From Mageeibacillus sp. UBA1212 (lineage in GTDB: Bacteria > Bacillota > Clostridia > UBA1212), in assembly GCA_002309655.1 (NCBI GenBank), contig DBXM01000012.1:33008-66128 (forward strand): 33,121 nucleotides of DNA, in the 5' to 3' direction. The notes under the pieces are model-generated. The model did not search any database and was not told where the DNA came from. It saw nothing but the letters and a program-made list of their open reading frames with translations. Positions 8,226 through 17,096 of this stretch are shown in pieces; within the stretch, counting starts at the first letter, position 1; every line of letters starts with the position of its first letter. A program made the position numbers and the translations under genes.

Positions 8226-8943
8226 GACCGGAAAAAAGAAATTTGACAGACGGACGATGCGGAGCTTCGCGGTGAGCGCGGTCTTCGCGTACGATTTTAT
8301 TCTTAAAGAAGCCGCCGAGGCCGAAAAAGAGAAGAAAAAAGAGGCGGAGGCGGCAGCGCGCAAAAAGCCTCCGAAGCCGAACGACAGCGTTGTGATCAAC
8401 AAGGTCGTCGGAAAGGGGACCAGGCGCCGTTCGAGAATGACGCTTCTCGAGTACGAGGAGAAGTACAACGGGAAGAACTCGGAGGTGTTGCAGCTTCTGG
8501 GCTACAAGAACGGCGGTTCGGAGGAGCCTGAGGAACCCGCCGAGGTTGCGGAAAAGCCTTTCGACACGGAGGAATTCATTCAGGACGTGCTGAGCTCGCA
8601 GCTTGAGGAAGAGGGCGCGGACGAGATTATTTTCGCGGACCTTCCCGACTACAACGAGTACCTGTTCCCGGTCGTCAACGGCGTCATCGAGAACATCGGT
8701 GAGATCGACGGCTACATAGGCAGGAACCTCACCGGCTGGTCGATCGACCGCGTAAAAAGAACGGACCTCGCCGTGCTGAGGGTGGCCGTTTTCGAGCTGG
8801 TGCATTTCCGCGACACCGTACCGCTGCAGATCGCGATAAACGAGGCGGTCGAGGCGGCGAAGGCGTCCGACGTGAAGTCCGGGGCGTTCGTGAACGGAGT
8901 GCTTGCGGGCGTCGTCAGGGAACTTGAAGGCGGAGCGAAGTAA
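8218..8943 (+). CDS. nusB: Transcription antitermination factor NusB with a large N-terminal insertion
   Basis: NusB binds boxA RNA together with NusE (S10) and promotes antitermination on rRNA operons. The C-terminal half is typical: YNEYLFPVVNGVIENIGEID, then the DRVKRTDLAVLRVAVFEL and PLQIAINEAVEAAKASD motifs and the closing FVNGVLAGVV helix. At 241 residues it is about 100 longer than usual. The first conserved helix (RRTMRSFAVSAVFAYDF, about 11-27) is split from the rest by a segment of about 90-110 residues. That segment is rich in Glu/Lys/Ala and Pro/Glu and probably forms a charged helix plus a disordered stretch. Start at 8218, with AGGGGG upstream and an 8-base overlap with lon (ATGAGTAA). 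The frame also runs upstream into lon, but those codons belong to the lon tail region and have no ribosome site. Confidence 0.85.
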   Translation: MSKTGKKKFDRRTMRSFAVSAVFAYDFILKEAAEAEKEKKKEAEAAARKKPPKPNDSVVINKVVGKGTRRRSRMTLLEYEEKYNGKNSEVLQLLGYKNGGSEEPEEPAEVAEKPFDTEEFIQDVLSSQLEEEGADEIIFADLPDYNEYLFPVVNGVIENIGEIDGYIGRNLTGWSIDRVKRTDLAVLRVAVFELVHFRDTVPLQIAINEAVEAAKASDVKSGAFVNGVLAGVVRELEGGAK

Positions 8944-8958
8944 GCTCGAAGTAAGCTC
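8937..8958. repeat. 11-base tandem duplication at the nusB stop codon
   Basis: GAAGTAAGCTC occurs twice in direct succession (8937-8947, 8948-8958). The first copy contains the nusB stop TAA and the second duplicates it in the spacer. This looks like a replication-slippage duplication. Confidence 0.8.
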
Positions 8959-8973
8959 AAAGCAGGCGGAACC

Positions 8974-8990
8974 CCGGCTTTTGAAGCCGG
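8974..8990 (+). other. Small hairpin in the nusB-xseA spacer
   Basis: CCGGCTT and AAGCCGG form a perfect 7-base-pair stem around a 3-base loop. No U-run follows, so I do not call it a terminator. It may modulate read-through or protect mRNA ends. Confidence 0.4.
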
Positions 8991-9020
8991 ATTTGAAACG
9001 GAGCTTTTCCGGAGGTGTTT

Positions 9021-10352
9021 ATGAAACCGGTCAGCGTTTCGGAACTCAACAGATATGTAAAGAGCATGCTCGATGAGGACGCCTTTTTGAGCGACATAAG
9101 TGTGTCCGGAGAGCTCTCAAACGTCAGGAAGACCGGGCGCGGGCACATCTATTTTTCCCTAAAGGAAGAGAAAAACGGGGAACAGAACTGCGTGAAGTGC
9201 GTGATGTTCGCGGGCAGTACGCAGTATCTGCTTTTCGAGCCCCGCGACGGCGTGAAGGTCGTGGCGCACGGGCACTGTTCGCTCTACGCGGCGGACGGGT
9301 CGTTCCAGCTCTACTGCGACCGGATGACCGAGGACGGCATCGGGAAGCTCTACGAGGAGTTCGAAAAGCTCAAGAAAAAGCTTGACGCCGAGGGGCTGTT
9401 CAGCCCCTCGCACAAGAAGAAAATTCCGTTCCTGCCGAACAGGGTCGGCGTGATCACGTCGCCGGGCGGAGCGGTAATCAGAGACATAATGAACGTCACC
9501 TCGAGGCGTTTTCCGGGAATGGAGATAAGGCTCTATTCGTGCCCGGTGCAGGGCAGGGACGCGCCGCCGCAGATAATTCAGGCGCTCCGCGAGGCGTGTG
9601 CTGAGAACGTTTGCGACGTGCTGATACTCGCGAGGGGCGGCGGCTCCTTCGAGGACCTGTGGTGCTTCAACGACGAAGCCCTCGCGCGCGCGATTTACGA
9701 CTGCCCGATTCCGATAATTTCGGCGGTGGGGCACGAAACCGACTTTTCAATTTCGGATTTTGTGGCTGATTTGAGGGCGCCGACGCCTTCGGCGGCGGCG
9801 GAACTGGCCGTCCCGGAGCGCGCCAAGCTCGCGGCGGACCTCGGTGCTCTAAGGAACAGACTCGCGGGATTCGCTTCCTCTGCACTGACTCTCCAGAGGG
9901 AAAAGCTCGAAAGGCTGAAAGGGAGCGGCGCCCTTATGAGACCGCTGCTTCTGACCGAGGGGCGCCGCCAGAATCTCGACGTCGCGGCCGGCAAACTGTC
10001 CGCGATGCTCGCGGACGGCGCGACAAAAAGAATTGACGCGCTGCGCAGGGTGGAGTCGCGCTTTGCGGCCGCCGACGTCAAAAAGACGGTCGCGGACAGG
10101 CGCATTCAGCTGATGAACGCAGCCAACTACATCGCGGCCGAGGGCAGAGTCGGACTTGAGGCGAAACGGACCGGATTCCTGTCGCTGGCGTCGAAGTTCG
10201 AGGCGATGAATCCCGCCCACGTTCTCGCCAGAGGTTACTCGATTGTAGAGAAGGACGGCCGTTCCGTGAACAGCGAAGCAGGCATTAAACCGGGAGAGGA
10301 TTTCAGGGTCGTTATGAGCGACGGCAGCTTCGACGCTTCGAGAAAACCCTGA
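9021..10352 (+). CDS. xseA: Exodeoxyribonuclease VII large subunit
   Basis: This is the catalytic subunit of exonuclease VII, which degrades single-stranded DNA from both ends into short oligonucleotides. The 443-residue product opens with an OB-fold (SVSELNRYVKSMLDED, then GELSNVR and GHIYFSLK). The catalytic region carries GVITSPGGAVIRDI, ARGGGSFEDLWCFND and SAVGHETDFSISDFVADLRAPTPSAAAEL, followed by a long helical region and the closing HVLARGYSIV. The ATG at 9021 is chosen because GGAGG lies exactly 5 bases upstream; a GTG at 9015 would sit on that site. The small subunit gene xseB, which usually follows, is not next door; the next gene is a beta-galactosidase. Confidence 0.96.
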   Translation: MKPVSVSELNRYVKSMLDEDAFLSDISVSGELSNVRKTGRGHIYFSLKEEKNGEQNCVKCVMFAGSTQYLLFEPRDGVKVVAHGHCSLYAADGSFQLYCDRMTEDGIGKLYEEFEKLKKKLDAEGLFSPSHKKKIPFLPNRVGVITSPGGAVIRDIMNVTSRRFPGMEIRLYSCPVQGRDAPPQIIQALREACAENVCDVLILARGGGSFEDLWCFNDEALARAIYDCPIPIISAVGHETDFSISDFVADLRAPTPSAAAELAVPERAKLAADLGALRNRLAGFASSALTLQREKLERLKGSGALMRPLLLTEGRRQNLDVAAGKLSAMLADGATKRIDALRRVESRFAAADVKKTVADRRIQLMNAANYIAAEGRVGLEAKRTGFLSLASKFEAMNPAHVLARGYSIVEKDGRSVNSEAGIKPGEDFRVVMSDGSFDASRKP

Positions 10353-10429
10353 CCTGACATAGATTTTTGAAAATGACCGCAGGCGGACATTCCCGCTCTG
10401 CAAAAGCTGATCAACAGGAGGAAATCCAC

Positions 10430-13400
10430 ATGGCAGTGTACATTTTGCCGGATTTTGAGTTTAAAAAAGTGATCGAGGACCACACGGTGCTGTCGATCGG
10501 CGCGGAGAAGCCCCACGCGTATTTTCTGCCCTATTCCTGCCGCTGCGAGGCTCTCGCCCGCAATAAAAGAAGGGGCGGAAGAGTCAAGTCCTTGAACGGC
10601 GACTGGGATTTCTTCTATTTCAAGTCGCCGGCTGAGGCGGCTGCGGCGATAGAAGGCGGACTGCTGAACGGAGAGACCGGCGGCGCGGCTGTGAACAAAG
10701 GCGCGCAGGCGGGACCTTCCCAAAAGATAAAAGTGCCTTCCTGCTGGCAGATGTACGGCTACGACGTTCCGCAGTACGTGAACGTGGATTACCCGATCCC
10801 GTTTGACCCGCCGTACGTTCCCGACGAAAACCCGACAGGCGTGTACAGAAGGACGTTCACCGTTTCAGGCGAGTGGGAGGCGAGGGACCTGCTGCTCCGG
10901 TTCGAGGGCGTCGACGCGATGTTCTTCGTCTTCGTGAATGGACGGTTCGCGGGAATGGGCCAGGGCTCGCACCTGCCGACCGAGTTCGACGTCACGTCAA
11001 AAACCGTTTTCGGCGGCGTCAACGAGATTGCTGTCGTGTGCGTGAAATACGCGTGGTCGACCTACCTTGAGGACCAGGACAAGTACAGGCTTTCGGGCAT
11101 TTTCAGGAACGTTACTCTCGTTTCAAGACCGAAAAACCGCATAACCGACGTGTACATTAAGCAGGAGCTCAACCTCGAGGCGGGAACGGCCGTCATAAAA
11201 GCGGAGATCGACTTCGCGGGCGGCACGCCTTCGCCGGTAACGTGCGAACTCTACGGGAAGGACCTCGGAAAGGTCGCCGAGGGCGAGCTCGTGGAGGGTA
11301 ACGAAATTTCCCTTAAAATAGACAAAATCAAGCTTTGGAACGCTGAGAAGCCGTACCTTTACACGCTCCTCCTGATCAATCAGGACGAGTGCGTTCCGTT
11401 CACGGTGGGCCTTCGCGAAATCGAGATAACGGACGACGGCGTCTTCACGATCAACGGCCAACCCGTCAAGATCAAGGGCGTCAACCACCACGACACCGAT
11501 CCGCGCAGGGGCCATTACATGCCTTACGATGCGCTGAAGCGGGACCTGCTCCTGATGAAGCGCCACAACGTCAACGCGGTCAGAACTTCCCACTATCCGC
11601 CGGCTCCGGAATTCTACGAGCTCGCGGCGGAACTCGGACTCTACGTGATCGACGAGGCCGACATCGAGACGCACGGCACCGCGAGAGGCTGCGATTTTTC
11701 GTTCGGAGAGCAGCACAACCGCCTCAACAACGACAGGAGCTGGGACGCCGCGTTCATGGACAGAATGGTCCGTATGGTCGAGCGCGACAAGAACTCGCCC
11801 GCGGTCGTGATGTGGTCGATGGGCAACGAGTCGTTCTTCGGCGAGAATTTCGTCAAGCTGGCAGCGTTTGCGCACAGACGCGACGGTACGCGGCCGGTTC
11901 ACTACGAGCAGGACAGGCAGGACTCCGTTGTCGACGTGATTTCGAGAATGTACACGGCGCCTTCCGACGTTGAGAAAATTGCCCTGGATTTAGAGGAAAA
12001 AGCCGCGAGAGGCGAGAAGGTGAAGCCGTTCTTCCTGTGCGAGTACGCGCACGCGATGGGCAACGGCGCCGGCGACACCGCCGACTACTGGAAGGTGCTA
12101 AATGCGCACCGCTGCCTCATGGGCGGCTGCGTCTGGGAGTGGGCGGACCACAGTATTCCCGCGGTCAGAAAGGCCGGTAAACCGGTGGTCGCCAACGCGG
12201 AGCACCACCCGCAATACGCGGCGCCTCAGATCAGAACAGACGAGATCGAGAACACCCGCACGTTCCACACCTACGGCGGAATGTTCGGCGACTACCCGCA
12301 CGACGGCAACTTCTGTGTGGACGGCCTTGTGACCCCCGAGAGGATTCCTTCGACAGGCCTTCTCGAGCTGAAGCAGGTCATAGCTCCGGTCGACGCGAAA
12401 ATCGTGAACGCGGCCCACGGCCTTGTGGAGGTCGAAAACCGGTACGACTTCACGACGCTTGACGAGATAGGAATGCGCTACCGCGTCGCAACGGAAGAGG
12501 GAACGGTCTCCGAGGGCGAGTATCTGCTCTCGGCTGTCGCGCCCCACACCAAAACGGTCGTAAAGCTGGCCTACACGCTTCCCGACATATCGCCGCGTGA
12601 GTACTTCCTCGAGATCGATTTTTACCTTAAAGAAGGCAAAAACTGGGCGGAGAAGGGCCACGTTGTGTCATCGGTTCAGCTGGCGCTCGACGTCATGCAG
12701 ACCGAGTGCGAAAAGGTTTATTCGAGCGGTATGGCGCCGCTGGAGATCGAAGAAAACGGCCTTGAAATCCGCGTCTCGGGAACAGGCGGCAACGATTTTA
12801 AGTACGTTTTCGAAAAGGACGGCGGCAGGCTCGTAGAAATCAGCCGTGACGGAACGGAGTTCCTCGCGGGCGGCGCGCAGTTCGGAATCTGGCGCGCGCC
12901 GACGGACAACGACCGGAACATCAAGCACCAGTGGGGCTTCTGGAACTACAGGCAGAGCGCGATGAAGTGCTACTCCTTCATGGTGCTCGAAAAGGCGGAC
13001 ACCTACGTCACGCTTCTCGGAACCTACGCCGTGGGCGGTCCCTCCGCGAAGCCGCCGGTCAAATTCTCCGTGATGTACGCGGTGTACGGCGACGGCGAAC
13101 TGGGAATTTCTGTGAGCGGCGAAAAGGCGGAAAACGCGCCGTGGCTTCCGAGGTTCGGGTTCGAGTTCGCGATGCCGGCGGGCAACGACAGGATGAGATT
13201 CTTCGGGCAGGGGCCGGAAAGCGCCTACCGCGACATGCACGCGTTCACGAAGGCGGGCCTTTACGACATGAACGTCGCCGACAACTATTTCCCGTACGTC
13301 AAGCCCCAGGAGACCGGCAACCACTTCTCGACAAGGTGGGCGTTCGTGTACGACGGCAACATGCGCGGGCTGCTGATCAAGGGCATGCCTGATTTCGAGT

Positions 13401-13654
13401 TCGGCTGCCTTAAAAACAGCGCTTACGAGCTTGACGGCGCGGGCTGCGACGGCGATCTTATCGAGAGCAGGAACACGTTCGTGCGGGTCGATTTTAAGAA
13501 CGCGGGAATCGGCTCCAACAGCTGCGGCCCGGGCCTCGACGAGAAGTACGCGGTGAACGACGCTCTGTTTACTTATTCGTTCGTGATCAAGCCGGTGTTC
13601 GAAGAGGAGGAGGACCTCTCCAGAGAGGCGAGGACCCTTCCCGTTATCGGCTGA
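10430..13654 (+). CDS. lacZ: Beta-galactosidase, glycoside hydrolase family 2
   Basis: The enzyme hydrolyses terminal beta-D-galactosides such as lactose by a retaining mechanism. No signal peptide is seen, so it is probably cytoplasmic. The 1074-residue length and five-domain order match E. coli LacZ. A jelly-roll sugar-binding domain (PSCWQMYGYDVPQYVNVDYP) comes first. It is followed by immunoglobulin-like domains, the TIM barrel with acid/base Glu467 in MWSMGNES and nucleophile Glu538 in CEYAHAMGN, and a C-terminal LacZ beta-sandwich domain with FGIWRAPTDND. These residues fall almost exactly where E. coli has Glu461 and Glu537. Start at 10430, with AGGAGG 8 bases upstream. The gap to xseA is 77 bases without a clear promoter, so it is likely co-transcribed in the lon unit. 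No lactose permease or LacI regulator is visible. Confidence 0.95.
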   Translation: MAVYILPDFEFKKVIEDHTVLSIGAEKPHAYFLPYSCRCEALARNKRRGGRVKSLNGDWDFFYFKSPAEAAAAIEGGLLNGETGGAAVNKGAQAGPSQKIKVPSCWQMYGYDVPQYVNVDYPIPFDPPYVPDENPTGVYRRTFTVSGEWEARDLLLRFEGVDAMFFVFVNGRFAGMGQGSHLPTEFDVTSKTVFGGVNEIAVVCVKYAWSTYLEDQDKYRLSGIFRNVTLVSRPKNRITDVYIKQELNLEAGTAVIKAEIDFAGGTPSPVTCELYGKDLGKVAEGELVEGNEISLKIDKIKLWNAEKPYLYTLLLINQDECVPFTVGLREIEITDDGVFTINGQPVKIKGVNHHDTDPRRGHYMPYDALKRDLLLMKRHNVNAVRTSHYPPAPEFYELAAELGLYVIDEADIETHGTARGCDFSFGEQHNRLNNDRSWDAAFMDRMVRMVERDKNSPAVVMWSMGNESFFGENFVKLAAFAHRRDGTRPVHYEQDRQDSVVDVISRMYTAPSDVEKIALDLEEKAARGEKVKPFFLCEYAHAMGNGAGDTADYWKVLNAHRCLMGGCVWEWADHSIPAVRKAGKPVVANAEHHPQYAAPQIRTDEIENTRTFHTYGGMFGDYPHDGNFCVDGLVTPERIPSTGLLELKQVIAPVDAKIVNAAHGLVEVENRYDFTTLDEIGMRYRVATEEGTVSEGEYLLSAVAPHTKTVVKLAYTLPDISPREYFLEIDFYLKEGKNWAEKGHVVSSVQLALDVMQTECEKVYSSGMAPLEIEENGLEIRVSGTGGNDFKYVFEKDGGRLVEISRDGTEFLAGGAQFGIWRAPTDNDRNIKHQWGFWNYRQSAMKCYSFMVLEKADTYVTLLGTYAVGGPSAKPPVKFSVMYAVYGDGELGISVSGEKAENAPWLPRFGFEFAMPAGNDRMRFFGQGPESAYRDMHAFTKAGLYDMNVADNYFPYVKPQETGNHFSTRWAFVYDGNMRGLLIKGMPDFEFGCLKNSAYELDGAGCDGDLIESRNTFVRVDFKNAGIGSNSCGPGLDEKYAVNDALFTYSFVIKPVFEEEEDLSREARTLPVIG

Positions 13655-13681
13655 GGCACGTTATAAAGCCGTCAAACGGCA

Positions 13682-13703
13682 GACATTTCCGGAAAATTTC
13701 CGG
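13682..13703 (+). repeat. Variant copy of the intergenic palindrome family (copy 1)
   Basis: GACATTTCC (13682-13690) is followed directly by GGAAAATTTCCGG, giving TTTCCGGAAA without the central extra base of the other copies. It lies in the short gap between lacZ and the HAD gene. See copies at 25580, 27902 and 30883. Confidence 0.5.
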
Positions 13704-13711
13704 TGCGGACT

Positions 13712-14635
13712 ATGGTTGATTTCGAAAAAAGCACGAACGGAACAGGCCTTGAAAGCGTGAATCAGGTCCCTGAAAGAGAAAAGGATTTCGACTTCGGGAA
13801 ATACCGGCTGGTTGCGTGCGACATGGACGGAACGATGCTCGCCGACGACCATATGATTCCCGAGCTTCACAGGCGGGCGGTGCGCATCTGCCAGCGGAAC
13901 GGCGTCTCGTTCGCGATCGCCAGCGGCAGGGCCTACAGGGCGCTGGGAATGTACATGAAGGTGCTCGAGGAGAAGGGATTCGTCATCGCCTACAACGGCG
14001 CGCGGATCTCAACCGCCGACATGAAGACGGAACTTCTCAGGCTGCCTTTGATGACGGACGACGTTTTTGAGGTGTTCAGGCTGAGCGAGGAGTTCGGTGC
14101 GACGCTCTGCGTTTGGGCGGACGAAAAACTCTACATAAACAGGCGGAACAGGCTCGCGCGAGACTACGCGAAGCTCTCCGGCTGCGGCTGGGAGTATTTC
14201 AGCACCGAAAAGCCGTTCTTTTTAAAAGAGACTAAAAGCGGGCTTAGCAACTGCGACAAGCTTTTCTGGACGGACACTCCGGAAAGGGCGGTCTGGCTCG
14301 CGGAAAACGTGCGAGGCGCGGTGCCTGAGACGGTCAACTTCTTCACGTCGGGCGCGGGGTATATGGAGTTCATCGACTCACACGTGAACAAAGGCGCGGG
14401 CCTGAAAGCGGTCTGCGAATATACGGGAATCGACGCCGGCTGCGCGGTCGCATTCGGGGACGCAGAGAACGACATTCCTATGCTGCGCGAGGCGGGACTT
14501 GCGGTGGCGATGGGCAACGCCGAAGAGGCGGTCAAGGCGGAGGCGGATTTTATTACGGACACCAACAACGAAGCGGGCGTGTACACCGGGATAGTTAAAC
14601 TTTTCGGAAGAGATAGAGGCATTTGCGGAGAGTGA
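13712..14635 (+). CDS. Cof-type HAD-IIB family phosphatase
   Basis: This is a haloacid-dehalogenase fold phosphatase of the Cof subfamily; relatives dephosphorylate sugar phosphates, flavin precursors and other metabolites. In the 307-residue product, motif I is ACDMDGTMLADD (the first Asp is the nucleophile), motif II lies in the AIASGRAYRAL region, and motifs III/IV are the Lys of HVNKGAGL and the GDAENDIPML acidic pair. A C2-type cap sits between motifs II and III. The N-terminus is about 30 residues longer than usual before motif I. The ATG at 13712 has no clear ribosome site and a GTG at 13703 is also possible, so the start is uncertain. The substrate cannot be told. The stop is 5 bases before the next gene, so the two are surely co-translated from one mRNA. 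Confidence 0.88.
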   Translation: MVDFEKSTNGTGLESVNQVPEREKDFDFGKYRLVACDMDGTMLADDHMIPELHRRAVRICQRNGVSFAIASGRAYRALGMYMKVLEEKGFVIAYNGARISTADMKTELLRLPLMTDDVFEVFRLSEEFGATLCVWADEKLYINRRNRLARDYAKLSGCGWEYFSTEKPFFLKETKSGLSNCDKLFWTDTPERAVWLAENVRGAVPETVNFFTSGAGYMEFIDSHVNKGAGLKAVCEYTGIDAGCAVAFGDAENDIPMLREAGLAVAMGNAEEAVKAEADFITDTNNEAGVYTGIVKLFGRDRGICGE

Positions 14636-14640
14636 GAGCA

Positions 14641-16221
14641 ATGGCAAAAAAGAGACATCAGGATCAGAATAACGCAGCCGCCGGAGGGAGCGCGAAGAGC
14701 GACGGACGCATCAAGATTGCGGCTTCGACGGTGATTCTGTTCATTATCTGCGCGGCGCTGGCGTTCGCGTCGGTGGCGATCGTGGCCAAAAGTCTCGGCG
14801 AGGAGCGCATGATGGAGGGCATCAAGGGGCGCAACATTCTCGGCGCGTCGGGAACGGTCGGAAACATGACCGAAACGACCGAGTACGGGGACTACTCTGA
14901 GATCTCGGAGACGCTCTCGAAGCTCCGCTCCACGCACACCGAGTGGACCAACATCGACAAGAACAGCGCCGAAACGGGCTTCTCGTGCATCGCAACGGAA
15001 GACACCGGGCGCAGAATGGTCTACAATCTCGACCCCGAGAACATCTGCGGGCGCGGTTTCAAAATGCGCGATTTTAACTATATCTGGGTGGATTCGGTCA
15101 ATTCCGGATTCTACTGCCTGATCAACATTCCCGGCGAGACGGTGGACCTCTCGGGGTACTACATTCTCGTTCACGACGACACCGGCAACCTCGCGTCGCG
15201 GCTGATTATCAACTGCTACGAGGCGAAGGTTGTGAAGCTGAAAGACACGATTCTGACGGGAACGCTTCTTGCGCCGAACGCGAACATCGAGTACAGCGGG
15301 ACCATCGTTTACGGCGGAGTTTACGCAAAGGCGTCCACAGGGGCCAGGTCGTACTTCAAGCAGATCATGTTCGGCGGTTACGAAGAGATTCTCAAGGAGT
15401 CCGTGAAGGTTTCGTTCGTCAACACGACGATGCACACGCTGACGCTGGCGTGGCTCAAAACGAACATTCCCGAGGAGTACGAAAACTACCCTGACGACTA
15501 CGTGCTGCTGGCCTCCGACCTCGCGAAGATCACCAGCCTCAACCTGGACGGCAAGATCATCGCGGACATGTACGGCGACCTCGACTACCTCGTGAACCTG
15601 GAGTCGCTGTCGGTGAAGCAGACCAAGCTGAAAACGCTCGACGTCAGCAAGCTCTCGAACCTCAAAACGCTCGACATCAGGAATACCGACATTTCCGACT
15701 TGTCGCTGCCCGAGAGCGGCTCGATCACGACGCTTCTCGCCGACAACACCAAGCTGTCGATGCTGGAGACCTCCAAACTCGGGAACGCCGTCACGCTGTC
15801 CTTGAAGGGCGTGAAGTTCATGATGCAGCCTGACTACAGGGCGCTCAGATCCCTCGAATCGCTGAACGTTTCCGACACGAATCTCAGCGCGTCCGCACTG
15901 GAGTCGATCATGACCGTGAAGTCCATAAAGAAGCTTGAGGCGGCGGCCAACAAGGCAATAGCAGTGGCAGATCTGACCATGTTCCCGCTGCTGGAATACG
16001 CGGATTTCAGCGAGTGCTCGCTGTCCTCGATCAACGTGACGGGATGCGGCTTCCTGAAGGAAATCAAAGTAAGCTACAACTCGTTCGCGAACGTGGATCT
16101 GAGCGGCGCGCCGGCTCTCACCAAAGTCGAGGCGTACGGCTCGTACGGAACAGTGACGGTCAGCAGCGCGGCGGTATCCGTCAGCAAGCTTCCCGACACG
16201 AAGATCGCCTACAAGAACTGA
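14641..16221 (+). CDS. Membrane-anchored extracellular protein with choice-of-anchor-A-like and leucine-rich-repeat regions
   Basis: This 526-residue protein has a short basic cytoplasmic start and one membrane helix (about 26-50, ILFIICAALAFASVAIV), so most of it should face outward. Residues about 125-235 resemble the choice-of-anchor A domain of Gram-positive surface proteins: VYNLDP, then LINIPGETVDLSG, then TGTLLAPNANIEYSGTIVYGG. Residues about 295-520 form irregular leucine-rich repeats (for example LESLSVKQTKLKTLDVSKL). No LPXTG motif or enzyme motif is seen; it may bind a surface partner, which is inference. It lies 5 bases after the HAD gene and 21 before trmB, an odd place for a surface protein. 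Start at 14641; the upstream open codons overlap the HAD gene. Confidence 0.7.
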   Translation: MAKKRHQDQNNAAAGGSAKSDGRIKIAASTVILFIICAALAFASVAIVAKSLGEERMMEGIKGRNILGASGTVGNMTETTEYGDYSEISETLSKLRSTHTEWTNIDKNSAETGFSCIATEDTGRRMVYNLDPENICGRGFKMRDFNYIWVDSVNSGFYCLINIPGETVDLSGYYILVHDDTGNLASRLIINCYEAKVVKLKDTILTGTLLAPNANIEYSGTIVYGGVYAKASTGARSYFKQIMFGGYEEILKESVKVSFVNTTMHTLTLAWLKTNIPEEYENYPDDYVLLASDLAKITSLNLDGKIIADMYGDLDYLVNLESLSVKQTKLKTLDVSKLSNLKTLDIRNTDISDLSLPESGSITTLLADNTKLSMLETSKLGNAVTLSLKGVKFMMQPDYRALRSLESLNVSDTNLSASALESIMTVKSIKKLEAAANKAIAVADLTMFPLLEYADFSECSLSSINVTGCGFLKEIKVSYNSFANVDLSGAPALTKVEAYGSYGTVTVSSAAVSVSKLPDTKIAYKN

Positions 16222-16242
16222 CGCTGCGGAGGAACTGTGTAA

Positions 16243-17001
16243 ATGAGACCGAGAAACAAGAAAAATCTCGAAAAGAGGCTTTCCGCCGGCGCGGAAGTGC
16301 TCGAACAGAATCCGGAGTCGAAAAAAGGCGCGTGGAAGGGCGAATATAAGTCACTGCGGGTCGAAATCGGTTGCGGGAAGGGCGCGTTCCTGTGCGGAAT
16401 GGCCGAAAAGGAGCCGGACGTTATGTTCGTCGGCATCGAGTCAGTGAAGAACGTCATCGTGACCGCGACCGAAAAAGTCCGCGAAAAGGGCCTCGGGAAC
16501 GTGCGCTTCATCTGCGCGAACGCGCTTTTTATGGGTGATTTTTTCGCGGAGGGCGAGATCGAGACGATTTATCTCAACTTCAGCGACCCGTGGCCCCGCG
16601 ACCGGTACCATAAAAACCGCTTGACCGGAGAGAACTTCCTGCCGCTCTACGTGAAGCTTTTGAGAGACGGCGGGCACATAGTCCAGAAGACCGACAACAC
16701 GGACCTTTTCGACTTTTCGCTGGAGTCTTACGCGGCTAACGGATGCGTCGTGAACGCGTTGTCGCGCGATCTTCACAACGAGCCCTGGTACGCGGAGACC
16801 GGGAACGTCGTCACGGAGTACGAGGAGCGTTTTACGGGAATGGGTGTTCCAATCTGCTACGCCGACGTGACAGTGCCGCCGCGGGGAGAAGTTGCGGATA
16901 AGATCCGCGCCTGCGAGGAACGGATCGCAATCAGGAAAAAGTACGAGACCGAGGCGGCTGCGGAGAGGCGCGAGCGCGCGAAAAAGAAGCGCGGTGAATA
17001 A
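16243..17001 (+). CDS. trmB: tRNA (guanine-N7-)-methyltransferase
   Basis: TrmB methylates N7 of guanine 46 in the variable loop of tRNA, using S-adenosylmethionine. The 252-residue product has the SAM-binding motif VEIGCGKGAFL (about 40-50), the family hallmark LNFSDPWPRDRYHKNRLT with its catalytic Asp, KTDNTDLFDFSLE, and the terminal TEYEERFTGMGVPI signature. The N-terminus (MRPRNKKNLEKRL) and the C-terminal tail are strongly basic and suit RNA binding; the tail is about 40 residues longer than average. GGAGGA lies 9 bases before the ATG. It is the last gene of the lon unit and is followed directly by a strong terminator. Confidence 0.95.
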   Translation: MRPRNKKNLEKRLSAGAEVLEQNPESKKGAWKGEYKSLRVEIGCGKGAFLCGMAEKEPDVMFVGIESVKNVIVTATEKVREKGLGNVRFICANALFMGDFFAEGEIETIYLNFSDPWPRDRYHKNRLTGENFLPLYVKLLRDGGHIVQKTDNTDLFDFSLESYAANGCVVNALSRDLHNEPWYAETGNVVTEYEERFTGMGVPICYADVTVPPRGEVADKIRACEERIAIRKKYETEAAAERRERAKKKRGE

Positions 17002-17026
17002 AAATCGCTTAATACTGCCGCAGACG

Positions 17027-17070
17027 GCGGATTTTCGCTTAAAAACGCGAAAATCCGCTGTTCTTTTTTT
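17027..17070 (+). terminator. Intrinsic terminator after trmB
   Basis: Perfect 12-base-pair stem (gcggattttcgc at 17027-17038, gcgaaaatccgc at 17047-17058) with an 8-base loop, then TGTTCTTTTTTT. It ends the lon-trmB unit and insulates the riboswitch gene. Confidence 0.93.
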
Positions 17071-17081
17071 GCTCTCTTTGT

Positions 17082-17089
17082 GCTACAAT
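17082..17089 (+). promoter_or_regulatory. Promoter of the riboswitch-controlled lipoprotein gene
   Basis: Extended -10 TGCTACAAT (17081-17089), with TG at 17081-17082 and TACAAT at 17084-17089. The -35 position overlaps the T-run of the preceding terminator and is poor. The start near 17096 is right where the riboswitch begins. Confidence 0.55.
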
Positions 17090-17096
17090 TACACTC

